DNA from: Paracoccaceae bacterium
Lineage (GTDB): Bacteria > Pseudomonadota > Alphaproteobacteria > Rhodobacterales > Rhodobacteraceae
Assembly: GCA_017510335.1 (NCBI GenBank)
Contig: JAFWNM010000012.1
Span: forward strand, 62,001-126,000
Length of the DNA: 64,000 bases
Direction: 5' to 3'
The first letter of the stretch is position 1. Every line of letters begins with the position of its first letter. Under the pieces are notes generated by a model. It had not been told where the DNA came from and ran no database searches. It saw only the letters and a list, made by a program, of their open reading frames with translations. Positions 38,937 through 50,535 of the stretch are shown here, piece by piece. The position numbers and the translations under genes were made by a program.

Positions 38937-38968
38937 AGCGCGCGCACCCTGTCAGGGCGCGCGCCCAG
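38937..38968 (-). terminator. GC-rich hairpin downstream of the binding-protein gene
   Basis: GCGCGC...CCCTG-T-CAGGG...GCGCGC at about 38938-38965, a stable inverted repeat 126 bp beyond the stop of the YejA-like gene on its downstream side. The remainder of 38842-39091 shows no gene. Confidence 0.4.
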
Positions 38969-39091
38969 AAACGCCCGTTTCAAAACCTGTCCCCTGCGGA
39001 ATGCCGCGTTCTGTTGTGGGGATGCGCCGTACAATACCGTCTGGGTGCCGGGTTCGCCCCAGGAATGTGTTCCGCTTTTGCGCAGCCTGCT

Positions 39092-40909
39092 TCAGTCCTG
39101 CCACCACCACACATCGGGTTGAAAACCGATCCAGTCGCCATACACGGGCAGGCGTTCGGGAAACTGCAATTCGCGCGCATGCGCGATGCGGGCACGGTCG
39201 TTGAACCAGAACGGCACGACATGCCGGCCCGCTGTCAGCACACGGTCCAGCGCGCGCGCACTGGCGATGAAATCCTCTTGTTCCGAGGATGTGACCAGCC
39301 GTTCAATCAGCGCATCAATTGCAGGGCTTTGGACACCCATCCAGTTGCGCGACCCTTCTGCCGTGGCCGCATCAGACCCCCAATACAGGCGTTGTTCGGC
39401 CCCCGGCGACAGCGACAGCCCGCGCAGGTAATATGTCATGTCGAAATCGAACGCGTTTGTTCGTTCCGTGTATTGGGCCGAATCAATTTGCGTGACGGTC
39501 ACATCCATTCCCAGCCGCGACAGGGATTCAGAATAGATTTCAGCAATCGCCAGCACGTCACTGGACCCCTGACGCAACAGGATGGTGAAGCGGAAAGGAT
39601 CGCCATTTCCATTGCGCAACACGCCTGCGCTGTCAGCTTCCCAACCGGCTTGGCCCAACAGATTGGTGGCGGCGCGCATATTCGCGCGGTTTGCAACACT
39701 GCCATCCGAGGATGGCAGGCTGTAGCCGTCCAATGTGCCCGGCAGCAGGTCATCCGCGAAAGGGGCCAGAAATTCCGCCACGCGCCCCTGTGCGGGTCCA
39801 TGCTCCATGCCCAGAACGGAATTGGAAAAATACGATGTAATGCGCGGGTCTTCCGAACCGTTGATGACCTGACTGATATATTCGAAATTGAACGCATGGA
39901 TCATCGCTTCGCGCACACGCCAGTCGGCAAACAGGGGGTTGCGGCCATTCATGACAAACCCGGCAATCCCTGACGGGCGCCCGTGCGGGATTTCCGACTT
40001 CACGACCTCGCCCGCCTGCATGGCGGGAAAATCATACCGTGTGTTCCAGGATGCCGCGTTGGTTTCGCGCATGGTGTTGAGCATGCCAGAGGTGAAGGCT
40101 TCGAACATGGCGGTGCCATCGCCAAAAAATTCCATGCGGATTTCATCAAGATTGGCCTGCCCGCGTATGAAGGGCAGATCATTGCCCCAATAGTCGGGAT
40201 TGCGCTTCAGGTAGACATAGCGCCCTGCCTCGAACCGGTCGATGACATAGGGGGCAGTGGTGATGGGAATGACCGATGTGCCCGATTCCGCGAAATCCAG
40301 CCCGTCCCATTGCGCCTTTTTCAGGATCGGACGCATGCCCATGATCAACGGCAATTCGCGGTCGGGTTCGGTGAATGTGAAGCGGATCGACCGCTCGCCG
40401 GTGATTTCCGCGCGCGCTACCCGTGCCCATGTGCCATGATACCGGGGGTGGCCGACTGTGCCCAATGTTTCATAGGACCACAGCACATCTTCGACAGTTA
40501 CCGGGGTACCGTCAGAAAACGCGGCTTGCGGGCGAAGGGTGAATTCCACCCAGGACCGCGCATCATCCGTTTCAACCGATTCGGCCAGAAGCCCGTAAAG
40601 TGTGAAGGGTTCGTCCCAGTTCTGTCCCATCAGGCTTTCATAGGCCAGATATTGCAATTGCCACGGGCTGCGCCCTTTCAGGATATGCGGATTAAGCGAA
40701 TCAAACCCGCCCACCTCGCCTTGGACAATGCGCCCGCCCTTGGGCGCATCGGGGTTCACATGGGGCAGATGTTCAAAATCTGGTGGTAGGGCAGGGTCGC
40801 CATACATAGCTATGCCATGACTGGCCTGCCCGAAAGCGGGCGTATGCGCGATACATACCAGTGCAAAAAGCGCGGCAGCGGTCGTGTTTCGGCAGATGGA
40901 TGACAACAT
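39092..40909 (-). CDS. Periplasmic peptide/nickel-type ABC substrate-binding protein (YejA-like)
   Basis: 605 aa with a signal peptide (first ~28 residues, ending AFGQ) and an SBP_bac_5 fold. The opening HGIAMYGDPALPPDFEHLPHVNPDAPKGGRI and the size fit the YejA branch, which binds peptides such as microcin C. Further family marks are VEDVLWSYETL, YVLKRNPDYWG-type segment and the C-terminal VPFWFNDRARIAHARELQFPER. The permease and ATPase genes yejBEF are not next to it in this window. Divergent from the sRNA/bdhA unit. Confidence 0.9.
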   Translation of the reverse strand: MLSSICRNTTAAALFALVCIAHTPAFGQASHGIAMYGDPALPPDFEHLPHVNPDAPKGGRIVQGEVGGFDSLNPHILKGRSPWQLQYLAYESLMGQNWDEPFTLYGLLAESVETDDARSWVEFTLRPQAAFSDGTPVTVEDVLWSYETLGTVGHPRYHGTWARVARAEITGERSIRFTFTEPDRELPLIMGMRPILKKAQWDGLDFAESGTSVIPITTAPYVIDRFEAGRYVYLKRNPDYWGNDLPFIRGQANLDEIRMEFFGDGTAMFEAFTSGMLNTMRETNAASWNTRYDFPAMQAGEVVKSEIPHGRPSGIAGFVMNGRNPLFADWRVREAMIHAFNFEYISQVINGSEDPRITSYFSNSVLGMEHGPAQGRVAEFLAPFADDLLPGTLDGYSLPSSDGSVANRANMRAATNLLGQAGWEADSAGVLRNGNGDPFRFTILLRQGSSDVLAIAEIYSESLSRLGMDVTVTQIDSAQYTERTNAFDFDMTYYLRGLSLSPGAEQRLYWGSDAATAEGSRNWMGVQSPAIDALIERLVTSSEQEDFIASARALDRVLTAGRHVVPFWFNDRARIAHARELQFPERLPVYGDWIGFQPDVWWWQD

Positions 40910-40991
40910 TCTGGCGACTCCGGGCTAAGGATATCAGGGTATAGTTTCCCCACACGCTACAGTTCGATGATAGAGTTTTCAAACTTTTAGC

Positions 40992-41020
40992 TTGGAACAC
41001 GCGGTCACAAGGGCTATATA
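40992..41020 (+). promoter_or_regulatory. Sigma-70 promoter of the candidate sRNA
   Basis: TTGGAA at 40992-40997, exactly 17 bp, then TATATA at 41015-41020. Predicted transcription start about 41027. No open reading frame with coding character follows before the terminator. Confidence 0.6.
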
Positions 41021-41026
41021 TATCTC

Positions 41027-41102
41027 ACTGCTCGATAGGTTTCTTGCCTGTATGAAACCTGCCTCAATGACTGACGCCCGCCTTGTGCGGGCGTTTTTTT
41101 TT
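41027..41102 (+). ncRNA. Candidate trans-acting small RNA or leader RNA
   Basis: Predicted ~76-nt transcript bounded by the 40992 promoter and the terminator ending at 41102. It holds hairpin 1 AGGTTTC (41037-41043) / GAAACCT (41054-41060) with a 10-nt loop TTGCCTGTAT, a short linker, and the terminator hairpin. No coding gene lies upstream on this strand for 2.9 kb, so the terminator must belong to this unit. It could be an independent sRNA or an attenuated leader of the 3-hydroxybutyrate dehydrogenase gene 103 bp downstream. Confidence 0.6.
41074..41102 (+). terminator. Strong Rho-independent terminator
   Basis: ACGCCCGC (41074-41081), 5-nt loop, GCGGGCGT (41087-41094), then nine T residues (41094-41102). 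The cleanest intrinsic terminator in the window. Confidence 0.9.
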
Positions 41103-41169
41103 GATATCGCCCCCTGTGGTCGGCGAGGTCACACAGCTTTTCGTTGGGTTTTCGTTTTTTCTGTTTATG

Positions 41170-41180
41170 CTGCACAGCAG
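41170..41180 (+). promoter_or_regulatory. PhaR-type operator before 3-hydroxybutyrate dehydrogenase
   Basis: CTGC-ACA-GCAG, an exact match to the CTGC-N3-GCAG pattern reported for PhaR, the polyhydroxybutyrate-responsive repressor of Rhodobacter. It lies 25 bp before the ATG of the dehydrogenase that oxidises the PHB monomer, which makes biological sense. The assignment to PhaR is from motif and target gene only. Confidence 0.55.
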
Positions 41181-41204
41181 CAAAATATACGAGAGGAAAG
41201 AAGC

Positions 41205-41978
41205 ATGCAGCTTGCAGGAAAACGCGCCATCGTCACCGGGTCGAATTCGGGAATCGGGTTGGGGGTTGCGCGTGAACTGGCGCGCGCCGGGGCGGAGGTG
41301 GTGATCAACTCCTTCTCGGACACGGCCGAGGATCACCAGATCGCTGCAGATATCGCGCGCGATACCGGCGCGCATGTCACCTATATTCAGGCCGATATGT
41401 CAAAGGCAGACCAGTGCCGCGCCCTGATCGAAAAGGCCGGTGGATGCGATATTCTGGTGAATAACGCAGGTATCCAGCATGTCGCCCGCATTGAGGAGTT
41501 TCCCGTAGACAAATGGGATGCCGTCATCGCCATCAACCTGTCGTCTGCTTTTCATACCACCGCCGCCGCGCTGCCGGGGATGTATGCCAAAGGGTGGGGG
41601 CGGGTGGTCAATATAGCGTCGGCGCATGGGTTGACAGCCAGCCCCTATAAATCGGCCTATATCGCCGCGAAACACGGGGTTGTGGGCCTGAGCAAGACCA
41701 CCGCGCTGGAAGCGGCAGGCAAGGGGGTGACGTGCAACGCCATCTGTCCGGGCTATGTGCTGACGCCGATTGTCGAAAAACAGATCCCCGACCAGATGAA
41801 AACCCATAACATGGACCGCGAAACCGTGATCAAGGAAATCATGCTGTCGCGTCAACCGTCCGGGGAATTCGCCACTGTGGAGCAGATTGGCGGAACCGCC
41901 GTGTTCCTGTGTTCGGATGCGGCGGCGCAGATCACGGGCACCACGATTTCGGTTGACGGGGGGTGGACCGCCCTTTGA
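41205..41978 (+). CDS. bdhA: D-3-hydroxybutyrate dehydrogenase
   Basis: 257 aa short-chain dehydrogenase. Cofactor motif TGSNSGIGLGVAREL, NNAG at ~residue 88, and the catalytic Ser-Tyr-Lys set (SAHG...YKSAYIAAKHG). The C-terminal SRQPSGEFATVEQIGGTAVFLCSDAAAQITGTTISVDGGW is typical of the bacterial BdhA branch. It interconverts 3-hydroxybutyrate and acetoacetate in PHB turnover. GAGAGGAAAG fixes the start at 41205. A patatin-like lipase gene follows on the same strand, a pairing that suggests joint lipid/PHB use. Confidence 0.92.
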   Translation: MQLAGKRAIVTGSNSGIGLGVARELARAGAEVVINSFSDTAEDHQIAADIARDTGAHVTYIQADMSKADQCRALIEKAGGCDILVNNAGIQHVARIEEFPVDKWDAVIAINLSSAFHTTAAALPGMYAKGWGRVVNIASAHGLTASPYKSAYIAAKHGVVGLSKTTALEAAGKGVTCNAICPGYVLTPIVEKQIPDQMKTHNMDRETVIKEIMLSRQPSGEFATVEQIGGTAVFLCSDAAAQITGTTISVDGGWTAL

Positions 41979-42001
41979 TGTCAGGCGCGCAATCAGGCGC
42001 T

Positions 42002-42028
42002 ATATGAGTATTTTTGGCAAGATGAAGC
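42002..42028 (+). repeat. Family 2 repeat half-element
   Basis: GAGTATTTTTGGCAAGATGAA at 42006-42026 is close to the reverse complement of the segment at 14190-14212 (TTCATCTTGCCCAAATACTC). Here the GC-rich palindromic half is missing. Confidence 0.5.
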
Positions 42029-42143
42029 CAAGGCGGTGTGGGCTGCGGGCAGGTGCGGCAGTCAAAAAGGCGGACATGGCGCGTTTGGTGCAAGGCGCGT
42101 GTTCTGGTGTCCTACAGGGTGCGAAGCTGAAAAGGTGGTCTGC

Positions 42144-43178
42144 ATGGTAAAGCGTATCAATCTGGCATTGCAGGGTGGGGGGGCGCATGGCGCATTCACA
42201 TGGGGTGTGCTGGACCGGCTGCTGCAAGATGACAGTATAGAGATTGCCGCGATTTCAGGCACATCTGCCGGGGCGCTGAACGCGGCCGCGCTGAAAGCGG
42301 GCATGGCGGACGGCGGGCGGGCGGGGGCGCGCGCATTGCTGGACCAGATCTGGCATCAGGTGGGCGCGGTGCATGATTTGCGCCTGACGGGCTGGATTGC
42401 GCAGGCATTGCCACCCATTGGGGTGGTCAATTCCTGGATGGAAAGCCTTATGCCCGTCTCGCCCATGGATATGGCGGCGTTGATGACCAGCCCGTACCAA
42501 TACGGCCCGCTGTATCGCAACCCGCTGGAACCTGTCGTGCGGTCCTTGCGGTTTGATCAGGTCTGCAGCCATGACGGCCCGGAACTGTATATTGCCGCGA
42601 CCAATGTGCGCAGCGGCAAGATTCGTGTCTTTTCGGGGGACGAGTTGTCGTGCGAAGTGATTCTTGCATCGGCCTGTTTGCCGACCTTGTTTCAGGCTGT
42701 CGAATTCGTGGACCCGCAGACCGGCCAGCAAGAAGCGTTCTGGGACGGGGGGTATACTGGCAACCCTGCGCTGTTTCCCTTGTTTGAGCCGCATTTGCCC
42801 GATGATATCATGATTGTGAACATCAACCCGCTGGTGCGCGCCAACCTGCCGCGCACCCCGCAGGATATTCAGAACCGCATGAACGAGATCAGCTTCAATT
42901 CATCGCTGTTGCGGGAATTGCGCGCGATAGGGTTTGTCAAACGCCTGATTGCCGAGGGCCGGATGGAACGGGGCAAGATGAAGGATGTGCTTTTGCATAT
43001 GGTGGCCGATGATGCGTTGATGAACACGCTTTCGGTGACCAGCAAAGTCACCCCGACGCCCTATCTGTTGCACAGCCTGAAAGAGGCGGGGCGCGCGGCC
43101 TGCAACACTTTCCTGTCGCGGCATAAGTCGGATCTGAATGCGCGCGCAACCATCGATCTGGAGGCGATGTTCAGCTAG
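42144..43178 (+). CDS. Patatin-like phospholipase
   Basis: 344 aa. Oxyanion-hole motif LALQGGGAHGAF at the N-terminus, catalytic serine in GTSAG (about residue 39-43), and DGG in FWDGGYTGNP as the dyad aspartate. Patatins hydrolyse lipid acyl esters; some act on PHB granules or membrane lipids. ATG 42144 has AAAAGGTGG before it; the earlier in-frame start at 42036 has no family similarity. Lies 165 bp after bdhA. Confidence 0.9.
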   Translation: MVKRINLALQGGGAHGAFTWGVLDRLLQDDSIEIAAISGTSAGALNAAALKAGMADGGRAGARALLDQIWHQVGAVHDLRLTGWIAQALPPIGVVNSWMESLMPVSPMDMAALMTSPYQYGPLYRNPLEPVVRSLRFDQVCSHDGPELYIAATNVRSGKIRVFSGDELSCEVILASACLPTLFQAVEFVDPQTGQQEAFWDGGYTGNPALFPLFEPHLPDDIMIVNINPLVRANLPRTPQDIQNRMNEISFNSSLLRELRAIGFVKRLIAEGRMERGKMKDVLLHMVADDALMNTLSVTSKVTPTPYLLHSLKEAGRAACNTFLSRHKSDLNARATIDLEAMFS

Positions 43179-43347
43179 CTAACGCGGCGCGATGCCAGGT
43201 GCAGCGTGTCGATGGGGGCATCGGTCAGTCTGTGCCTTCGAGGCCAGCAAAACCTGTGTCCCGCAAGTGCCGCAGGGGCAGACCGCGCCGTGCCGCTGGC
43301 TGCAGTGAGGTATGTCCCCCCAAAACGCCGCTTTCATACTGGTCCGG

Positions 43348-44043
43348 TCAGGCGAGAGGGTCATTGAGGGGGGGCGTATCGCCATCATCGCGCGCGCGCA
43401 GTTTGCGGGAGTCGGGATATACCAGCCCCGCTGAAATTACCAGTTTGGCGGCATCTTCGATTGTCATGTCCAGCTCGATGACATCATGGCGCGGGACGAA
43501 CAGCAAGAAGCCTGAAGTCGGGTTTGGTGTTGTGGGCAGGAAGATCGACACCATGTCCCCCTCGCTGGACAGGCGGTCCCCGATTTCGCCGCGCGTCGTG
43601 GTCGAGATGAACGCCATCGCCCATATGCCGGGGCGCGGGTATTGGACCAGACAGGCCCGGTCGAATGTGGGGGCGGTGCGTGCAAGGATTGTGTCGGCAA
43701 TCTGTTTGACGGCGTTATAGATGGAGCGGATGATGGGCATCGCCTCGACGATGCGTTCGCCCCAGTTGACCAGCGTGCGCCCGATCAGCCCTTTTGTGAA
43801 ATACCCCATCACAAGGGTGAAAATGACAAAGACAATCACCCCCACGCCCGGCACGTCCAGCCCCACCACCGCCTGAGGGTGAAAGCCGCGCGGGATCAGC
43901 GGCAGCACCAGCCCGTCAATCCATGTTACGACATTCCACACCAGCCAGATGGTCAGGATACCGGGCGCGATGACGGCAAGCCCCGCGATGAAATTACCCC
44001 GAAGGGACGCGATCAGTCCGCGTTTGCTAGGGTCCAGGCTCAT
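43348..44043 (-). CDS. DUF502-family membrane protein
   Basis: 231 aa with two membrane helices near residues 17-40 and 66-88 and a soluble C-terminal part. RGNFIAGLAVIAPGILTIWLVW, PGVGVIVFVIFTLVMGYFTKGLIGR, PIIRSIYNAVKQI and FVPRHDVIELDMTIEDAAKLVISAGLVYP are the DUF502 hallmarks. Function unknown across bacteria and plants (the COV family). ATG 44043 fits the family; an upstream frame to 44148 is not conserved. The 169 bp between the patatin gene and this gene show nothing recognisable. Confidence 0.86.
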   Translation of the reverse strand: MSLDPSKRGLIASLRGNFIAGLAVIAPGILTIWLVWNVVTWIDGLVLPLIPRGFHPQAVVGLDVPGVGVIVFVIFTLVMGYFTKGLIGRTLVNWGERIVEAMPIIRSIYNAVKQIADTILARTAPTFDRACLVQYPRPGIWAMAFISTTTRGEIGDRLSSEGDMVSIFLPTTPNPTSGFLLFVPRHDVIELDMTIEDAAKLVISAGLVYPDSRKLRARDDGDTPPLNDPLA

Positions 44044-44204
44044 GCAACACTTTCTGTATATCCATAGGTCCGGCATAGATGTGCCAGACAGGACCGCTAT
44101 GCAAGGGCCATCACCGTCTGACCCGGCTGCGCGTTGTTGGTTTGACACTTGCGCCTGAAAAAAGGCTATCTCGCTTTTCCTGAATGTGCTCTAGACGTCT
44201 TGCT

Positions 44205-44780
44205 ATGGCCAATGACCTGTATGAAGATTTCTCGGAACGTCTGTTTGCGCATTATGTCGGGGGCGCATGGCGCGCCCCTTTGGGGACCCATCCGATTGCG
44301 GTCGTCACGCAAGATGGTCGCGCGCTTGGGCATGTGATTGCCGCACAAAGGGCAGATGTCAGCCGGCTTCGCAACAATTTGCGCGGCGCGGACGCGGCGG
44401 CGCGCGGGCGTTTTGCGGACCTCATCGTGCAGGCTGACGCGTCATTGGCGCAGGCCCTTGGCGCGCAAGGCACATGTGTTGATGCAGCTGCGATCAGCCA
44501 GATTGCGGCGGGTATAAGGGGGGACCATGGCGCTGTCGGTCACCCCGTTTGTGTGACCGATGCAGTTGGCCAGGCGCCGTCACGTTTCGGGCGACAGCTT
44601 GGCCGGGCGCTGTGCGACGGGCTTGTGTATTGCCCCCCCCGAACCGATGTGCTGTTTGCCACGCTGCTTGCGCGCGTGGCCGCTGATGCGGATTTGCCGC
44701 CCGGTGCGTTCAACCTGCTGCATGGTGAGTGCGCGCATAGCGCGGCATTGCTGGCCGGTGCGGGCGTGCCACTGCTGTAG
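44205..44780 (+). CDS. Aldehyde-dehydrogenase-like orphan, N-terminal part only
   Basis: 191 aa. The start (RLFAHYVGGAWRAPLGTHPIAVVTQDGRALGHV) resembles the N-terminus of aldehyde dehydrogenases, and FATLLARVAADADLPPGAFNLLHG resembles the end of their cofactor-binding half. In between, the NAD-binding and pocket segments are shortened, and the catalytic Cys and Glu half is absent. The frame is intact and ends in a single TAG, with no continuation in other frames. It is either a decayed gene or a repurposed fragment. Weak ribosome site; GTG 44184 is an alternative start. Confidence 0.5.
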   Translation: MANDLYEDFSERLFAHYVGGAWRAPLGTHPIAVVTQDGRALGHVIAAQRADVSRLRNNLRGADAAARGRFADLIVQADASLAQALGAQGTCVDAAAISQIAAGIRGDHGAVGHPVCVTDAVGQAPSRFGRQLGRALCDGLVYCPPRTDVLFATLLARVAADADLPPGAFNLLHGECAHSAALLAGAGVPLL

Positions 44781-44844
44781 CCGGGCCACACGCATACTCC
44801 TGACGCGCGACTCTGGGAATGCGCGTAATTCAGGAACTGCGGCG

Positions 44845-45051
44845 TCACAGATACATGCGCGGTCCCAGAACCTTCGCGGGTATATCCTTGCGGCTTAGGC
44901 CCATTTCCGCCAGCTGCGCGTCTGATTTGCCGTTATAGTAGCTGATGCGCCGGTAGGTTGGTGACATTTCCGCCAGTCGTGTCAGAAACGCCAGAATGCC
45001 GCTTCCGAATTCTTTGGTGCCGGTTACGGCGTTGGTGCTGAGTAGTGCCAT
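44845..45051 (-). CDS. DUF1127 small protein
   Basis: 68 aa ending with the DUF1127 signature SDAQLAEMGLSRKDIPAKVL. Small DUF1127 proteins in Rhodobacter and Agrobacterium bind RNA and affect sRNA maturation and stress or phosphate responses. Ribosome site GGAAGGG. Divergent from recA with 266 bp between, convergent with the ALDH-like orphan. Confidence 0.86.
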   Translation of the reverse strand: MALLSTNAVTGTKEFGSGILAFLTRLAEMSPTYRRISYYNGKSDAQLAEMGLSRKDIPAKVLGPRMYL

Positions 45052-45253
45052 TTGGAAACCCTTCCAAAAAAGTGTTTCCCCCCTTGCCCTGCAAATTAGG
45101 TCAGCGTTGCTGACTTTGCCAGTGCAAGTTCGACAACCCCGCCTTGCGTTGCACGCAACCCGCCAAACGCAACAATTTGTTAACCAGTTTTTGTTTCACT
45201 TCATATCAGCGGGGGTCAAAAAGTTCTCGCTTTGTGCTGAAAATTGAAATATA

Positions 45254-45268
45254 GAACATTTAACGAAC
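45254..45268 (+). promoter_or_regulatory. LexA (SOS) box upstream of recA
   Basis: GAAC-ATTTAAC-GAAC, the reverse-complement form of the alphaproteobacterial GTTC-N7-GTTC LexA site, 50 bp before the recA start. An imperfect second site, GTTC-TCGCTTT-GTGC, lies at about 45225. Predicts DNA-damage induction of recA. Confidence 0.85.
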
Positions 45269-45317
45269 AAACCTGCGATTGCCGTGCGCGGCGCGCTGTG
45301 GAATAAGGGGCGAAACA

Positions 45318-46385
45318 ATGGCTGTAGCGGATTTGCTGACAATGACTGACAAGCGGACGGCAGAAAAACAAAAAGCGCTCGACTCAGCGCTTGCCCAGAT
45401 TGAACGGCAGTTTGGCAAAGGTTCCATCATGCGGCTGGGTGCTGACAGCCCCGTGGCCGAGATTGAGTCAACCTCCACGGGGTCGCTGGGGCTGGACATC
45501 GCGCTTGGTATTGGCGGGCTGCCCAAGGGGCGCATCATCGAAATATACGGTCCCGAAAGTTCGGGTAAAACCACGCTGACGCTGCATGCCGTGGCCGAGG
45601 AACAGAAAAAAGGCGGCATTTGCGCCTTTGTTGACGCCGAACACGCGCTTGACCCGCAATATGCGCGCAAGCTGGGCGTAAATCTGGATGATCTGCTGAT
45701 TTCGCAGCCCGATACGGGTGAACAGGCGCTTGAAATCGTCGATACGCTTGTGCGGTCGGGGGCAGTGTCGATGGTGGTGGTCGATTCGGTGGCCGCATTG
45801 ACGCCCAAATCCGAACTTGAAGGTGATATGGGCGATTCGAATGTGGGTGTGCATGCGCGGTTGATGAGCCAGGCCATGCGCAAGCTGACAGGGTCCATCT
45901 CGCGGTCGAACTGCATGGTGATCTTCATCAACCAGATCCGTATGAAAATTGGCGTCATGTTTGGCAGCCCGGAAACGACAACGGGCGGAAACGCGCTGAA
46001 ATTCTATGCATCTGTTCGGCTGGATATCCGCCGTATCGGCGCAATCAAGGACCGCGACGAAGTTGTGGGCAACCAGACCCGTGTGAAAGTGGTCAAGAAC
46101 AAGGTGGCCCCCCCCTTCAAGCAGGTTGAATTCGACATCATGTATGGCGAAGGCATTTCCAAAACCGGCGAATTGCTGGATCTTGGGGTCAAGGCGGGGG
46201 TCGTTGAAAAGTCGGGGGCGTGGTATTCCTACGGGGATGAACGCATCGGACAAGGGCGCGAGAACGCAAAAACCTTCCTGAAGGAAAACCCCCAGCGCGC
46301 GATGGAGATTGAGGACAAGATCCGCGCGGCCCACGGGTTGGATTTTCCCATGGCAGATGGTGACACCTCCCTGACGGAAGATTGA
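45318..46385 (+). CDS. recA: Recombinase RecA
   Basis: 355 aa. Walker [14 protein letters not shown], the [21 protein letters not shown] segment, loop L1/L2 ([43 protein letters not shown]) and the basic [12 protein letters not shown] region. It forms filaments on single-stranded DNA and triggers LexA cleavage. ATG 45318 has AAGGGG before it. Preceded by a LexA box and followed by a hairpin (GGGCGCC / GGCGCCC, 46396-46422). Confidence 0.97.
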   Translation: MAVADLLTMTDKRTAEKQKALDSALAQIERQFGKGSIMRLGADSPVAEIESTSTGSLGLDIALGIGGLPKGRIIEIYGPESSGKTTLTLHAVAEEQKKGGICAFVDAEHALDPQYARKLGVNLDDLLISQPDTGEQALEIVDTLVRSGAVSMVVVDSVAALTPKSELEGDMGDSNVGVHARLMSQAMRKLTGSISRSNCMVIFINQIRMKIGVMFGSPETTTGGNALKFYASVRLDIRRIGAIKDRDEVVGNQTRVKVVKNKVAPPFKQVEFDIMYGEGISKTGELLDLGVKAGVVEKSGAWYSYGDERIGQGRENAKTFLKENPQRAMEIEDKIRAAHGLDFPMADGDTSLTED

Positions 46386-46393
46386 CAGGAACT

Positions 46394-46424
46394 TTGGGCG
46401 CCTGCCATCAGACTGGCGCCCGAA
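46394..46424 (+). terminator. Hairpin after recA
   Basis: GGGCGCC, 12-nt loop, GGCGCCC just after the recA stop. The T run is absent; the remaining 180 bp to alaS show no gene. Confidence 0.4.
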
Positions 46425-46608
46425 TTGCCGCGTTTTCATGGGCGATACGGCCTTGCGTCGTCGGGGAAATCCTGCGGTGATGGTCCTGATGCCCCGCCCT
46501 GCGTGCCCGGAGTCGCGCGCAAGGTCGCCTCAGGTGTGGACAGGCCCTGCCTGCGCGGATAAACGGGTTTGAAACCTGTCCCGTCCCGCTTTCGCGCCGG
46601 AGTGAAAA

Positions 46609-49265
<2,657 letters not shown>

Positions 49266-49269
<4 letters not shown>

Positions 49270-49559
49270 GTGCGCTTTGGATTGCACATGTCGAGGTGAC
49301 GGACGCGGAAGCCTATGGTGAATACGCCAAGCGTGCCACGGGCGCCATTGCCGCGCATGGGGGCGTGTTTATTGCGCGTGGCGGGCGGTATGTCCAACTG
49401 GAAGGGCGGGATCGCGCGCGCAACGTGGTGGCGCGCTTCCCTTCTGTGGAAGATGCAGTGGCATGCTATAATTCACCCGCCTATCAAGAGGCGCTTTCCT
49501 TTGCAAAAGGGGCCGCCGAACGTGACCTTGTGATTGTTGAAGAAGTCAGCCCCGCCTAA
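49266..49559 (+). CDS. DUF1330 protein
   Basis: 97 aa ferredoxin-like fold protein: [38 protein letters not shown] and [21 protein letters not shown] are the DUF1330 pattern. Function unknown. Coupled to alaS by a 4-bp overlap. Confidence 0.92.
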
Positions 49560-49566
49560 CGCATGC

Positions 49567-49655
49567 CGTGTTCATGCGCAGTCACACAGCACGCTTTAAC
49601 TTGTTGATTTTGCATGTTCGAGACGCGCAAAATAGGTTCCCGCTATTACGTGACC
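49567..49655 (+). repeat. Two-hairpin intergenic repeat, copy E (diverged)
   Basis: Keeps the GTTCATGCGCAGTCAC part, the spacer ACTTGTTGATTTTGCATGTTC and the GGTTCCCG core of hairpin 2, but stems are partly lost. In the gap between the convergent DUF1330 and truA genes; the rest of 49656-49728 shows nothing. Confidence 0.7.
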
Positions 49656-49728
49656 TGCTTCAGACCATCCCACAAAAACCGGCCACAGGTTCTCTGTGTG
49701 CCGGGGTTGGATGCGCTGGCTTGGACTG

Positions 49729-50499
49729 TCATTCTGGGAACGGGGCCGTCGGGTAGCTGACACCTGTAAGATACAGCCCGTCTGGCGGGCTGACTGGCCC
49801 GCAGGCGGCGCGATCACGCGCTTCCAGTGCGGTTTTCACATCCTCCGGGGCCCATGCCCCCGATCCCACGCGTTCCAGTGTGCCCACGATGCTGCGCACC
49901 TGATTGTGCAGGAATGATTTTGCACGCAGCGAGAACCTGAATTCTTGTCCTTCAGGCAGCGTCAGACATTCAATATCAATTGCGTCCAATGTCTTGAACG
50001 GTGATGGCGCCTGACATTGGCTTGCGCGGAATGTCGTGAAGTCATGTTTGCCCAGCAAATGGGCTGCGGCGTCCTGCATGGGGCGCAAGGACAGGGCGTG
50101 GCGCACATGCCAGACCTGCCCCGCCTCGAATGTTGGGGGGGCGCGGCGTGCCAGCAGGCGGAACAGGTAGCGCCGTTCCTGGGCGGAAAACCGGGCGTGA
50201 AATTCCGCATCGACCTTCGTGCAGGCCACAATCGCGACAGGGGCAGGACGCAAATGGTGGTTCAGCGCTTCCATCAGGCGAAAAGGGTTCCAGTCGCGTT
50301 GCATGTCGCAATGTGCGACTTGCCCTGTTGCATGCACCCCCGTATCGGTGCGCCCGGCCGCTGCAATGGCGGGCAGGCCGGGGTCCAGCCGCGCCAGTGC
50401 CTGCTCGATCGTGGCTTGCACAGAGGGCAGCACCGCCTGACGTTGCCAGCCGCAAAAGGGCCGGCCATCATATTCTATTTTCAACGCATATCTTGGCAT
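49729..50499 (-). CDS. truA: tRNA pseudouridine(38-40) synthase TruA
   Basis: 256 aa. Start [17 protein letters not shown], catalytic aspartate in [17 protein letters not shown], then [20 protein letters not shown]-like and [17 protein letters not shown], all TruA hallmarks. It modifies the anticodon arm of many tRNAs. ATG 50499 matches the family start although its ribosome site is poor. Followed upstream by the epimerase gene on the same strand with 36 bp between. Confidence 0.95.
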   Translation of the reverse strand: MPRYALKIEYDGRPFCGWQRQAVLPSVQATIEQALARLDPGLPAIAAAGRTDTGVHATGQVAHCDMQRDWNPFRLMEALNHHLRPAPVAIVACTKVDAEFHARFSAQERRYLFRLLARRAPPTFEAGQVWHVRHALSLRPMQDAAAHLLGKHDFTTFRASQCQAPSPFKTLDAIDIECLTLPEGQEFRFSLRAKSFLHNQVRSIVGTLERVGSGAWAPEDVKTALEARDRAACGPVSPPDGLYLTGVSYPTAPFPE

Positions 50500-50535
50500 G
50501 ATCGGGCAATTAGCGCGGGCAGGGGGATTTGGCAA

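Noticed and set aside
41074-41102. Terminator at 41.1 kb as the end of an upstream protein gene
   Set aside because: The closest upstream plus-strand gene ends at 38113 and the gene between is on the other strand, so a separate short transcript explains it better.
43179-43347. Possible RNA or small gene between the patatin and DUF502 genes
   Set aside because: No stable symmetric stem, promoter-terminator pair or coding-like frame was found.
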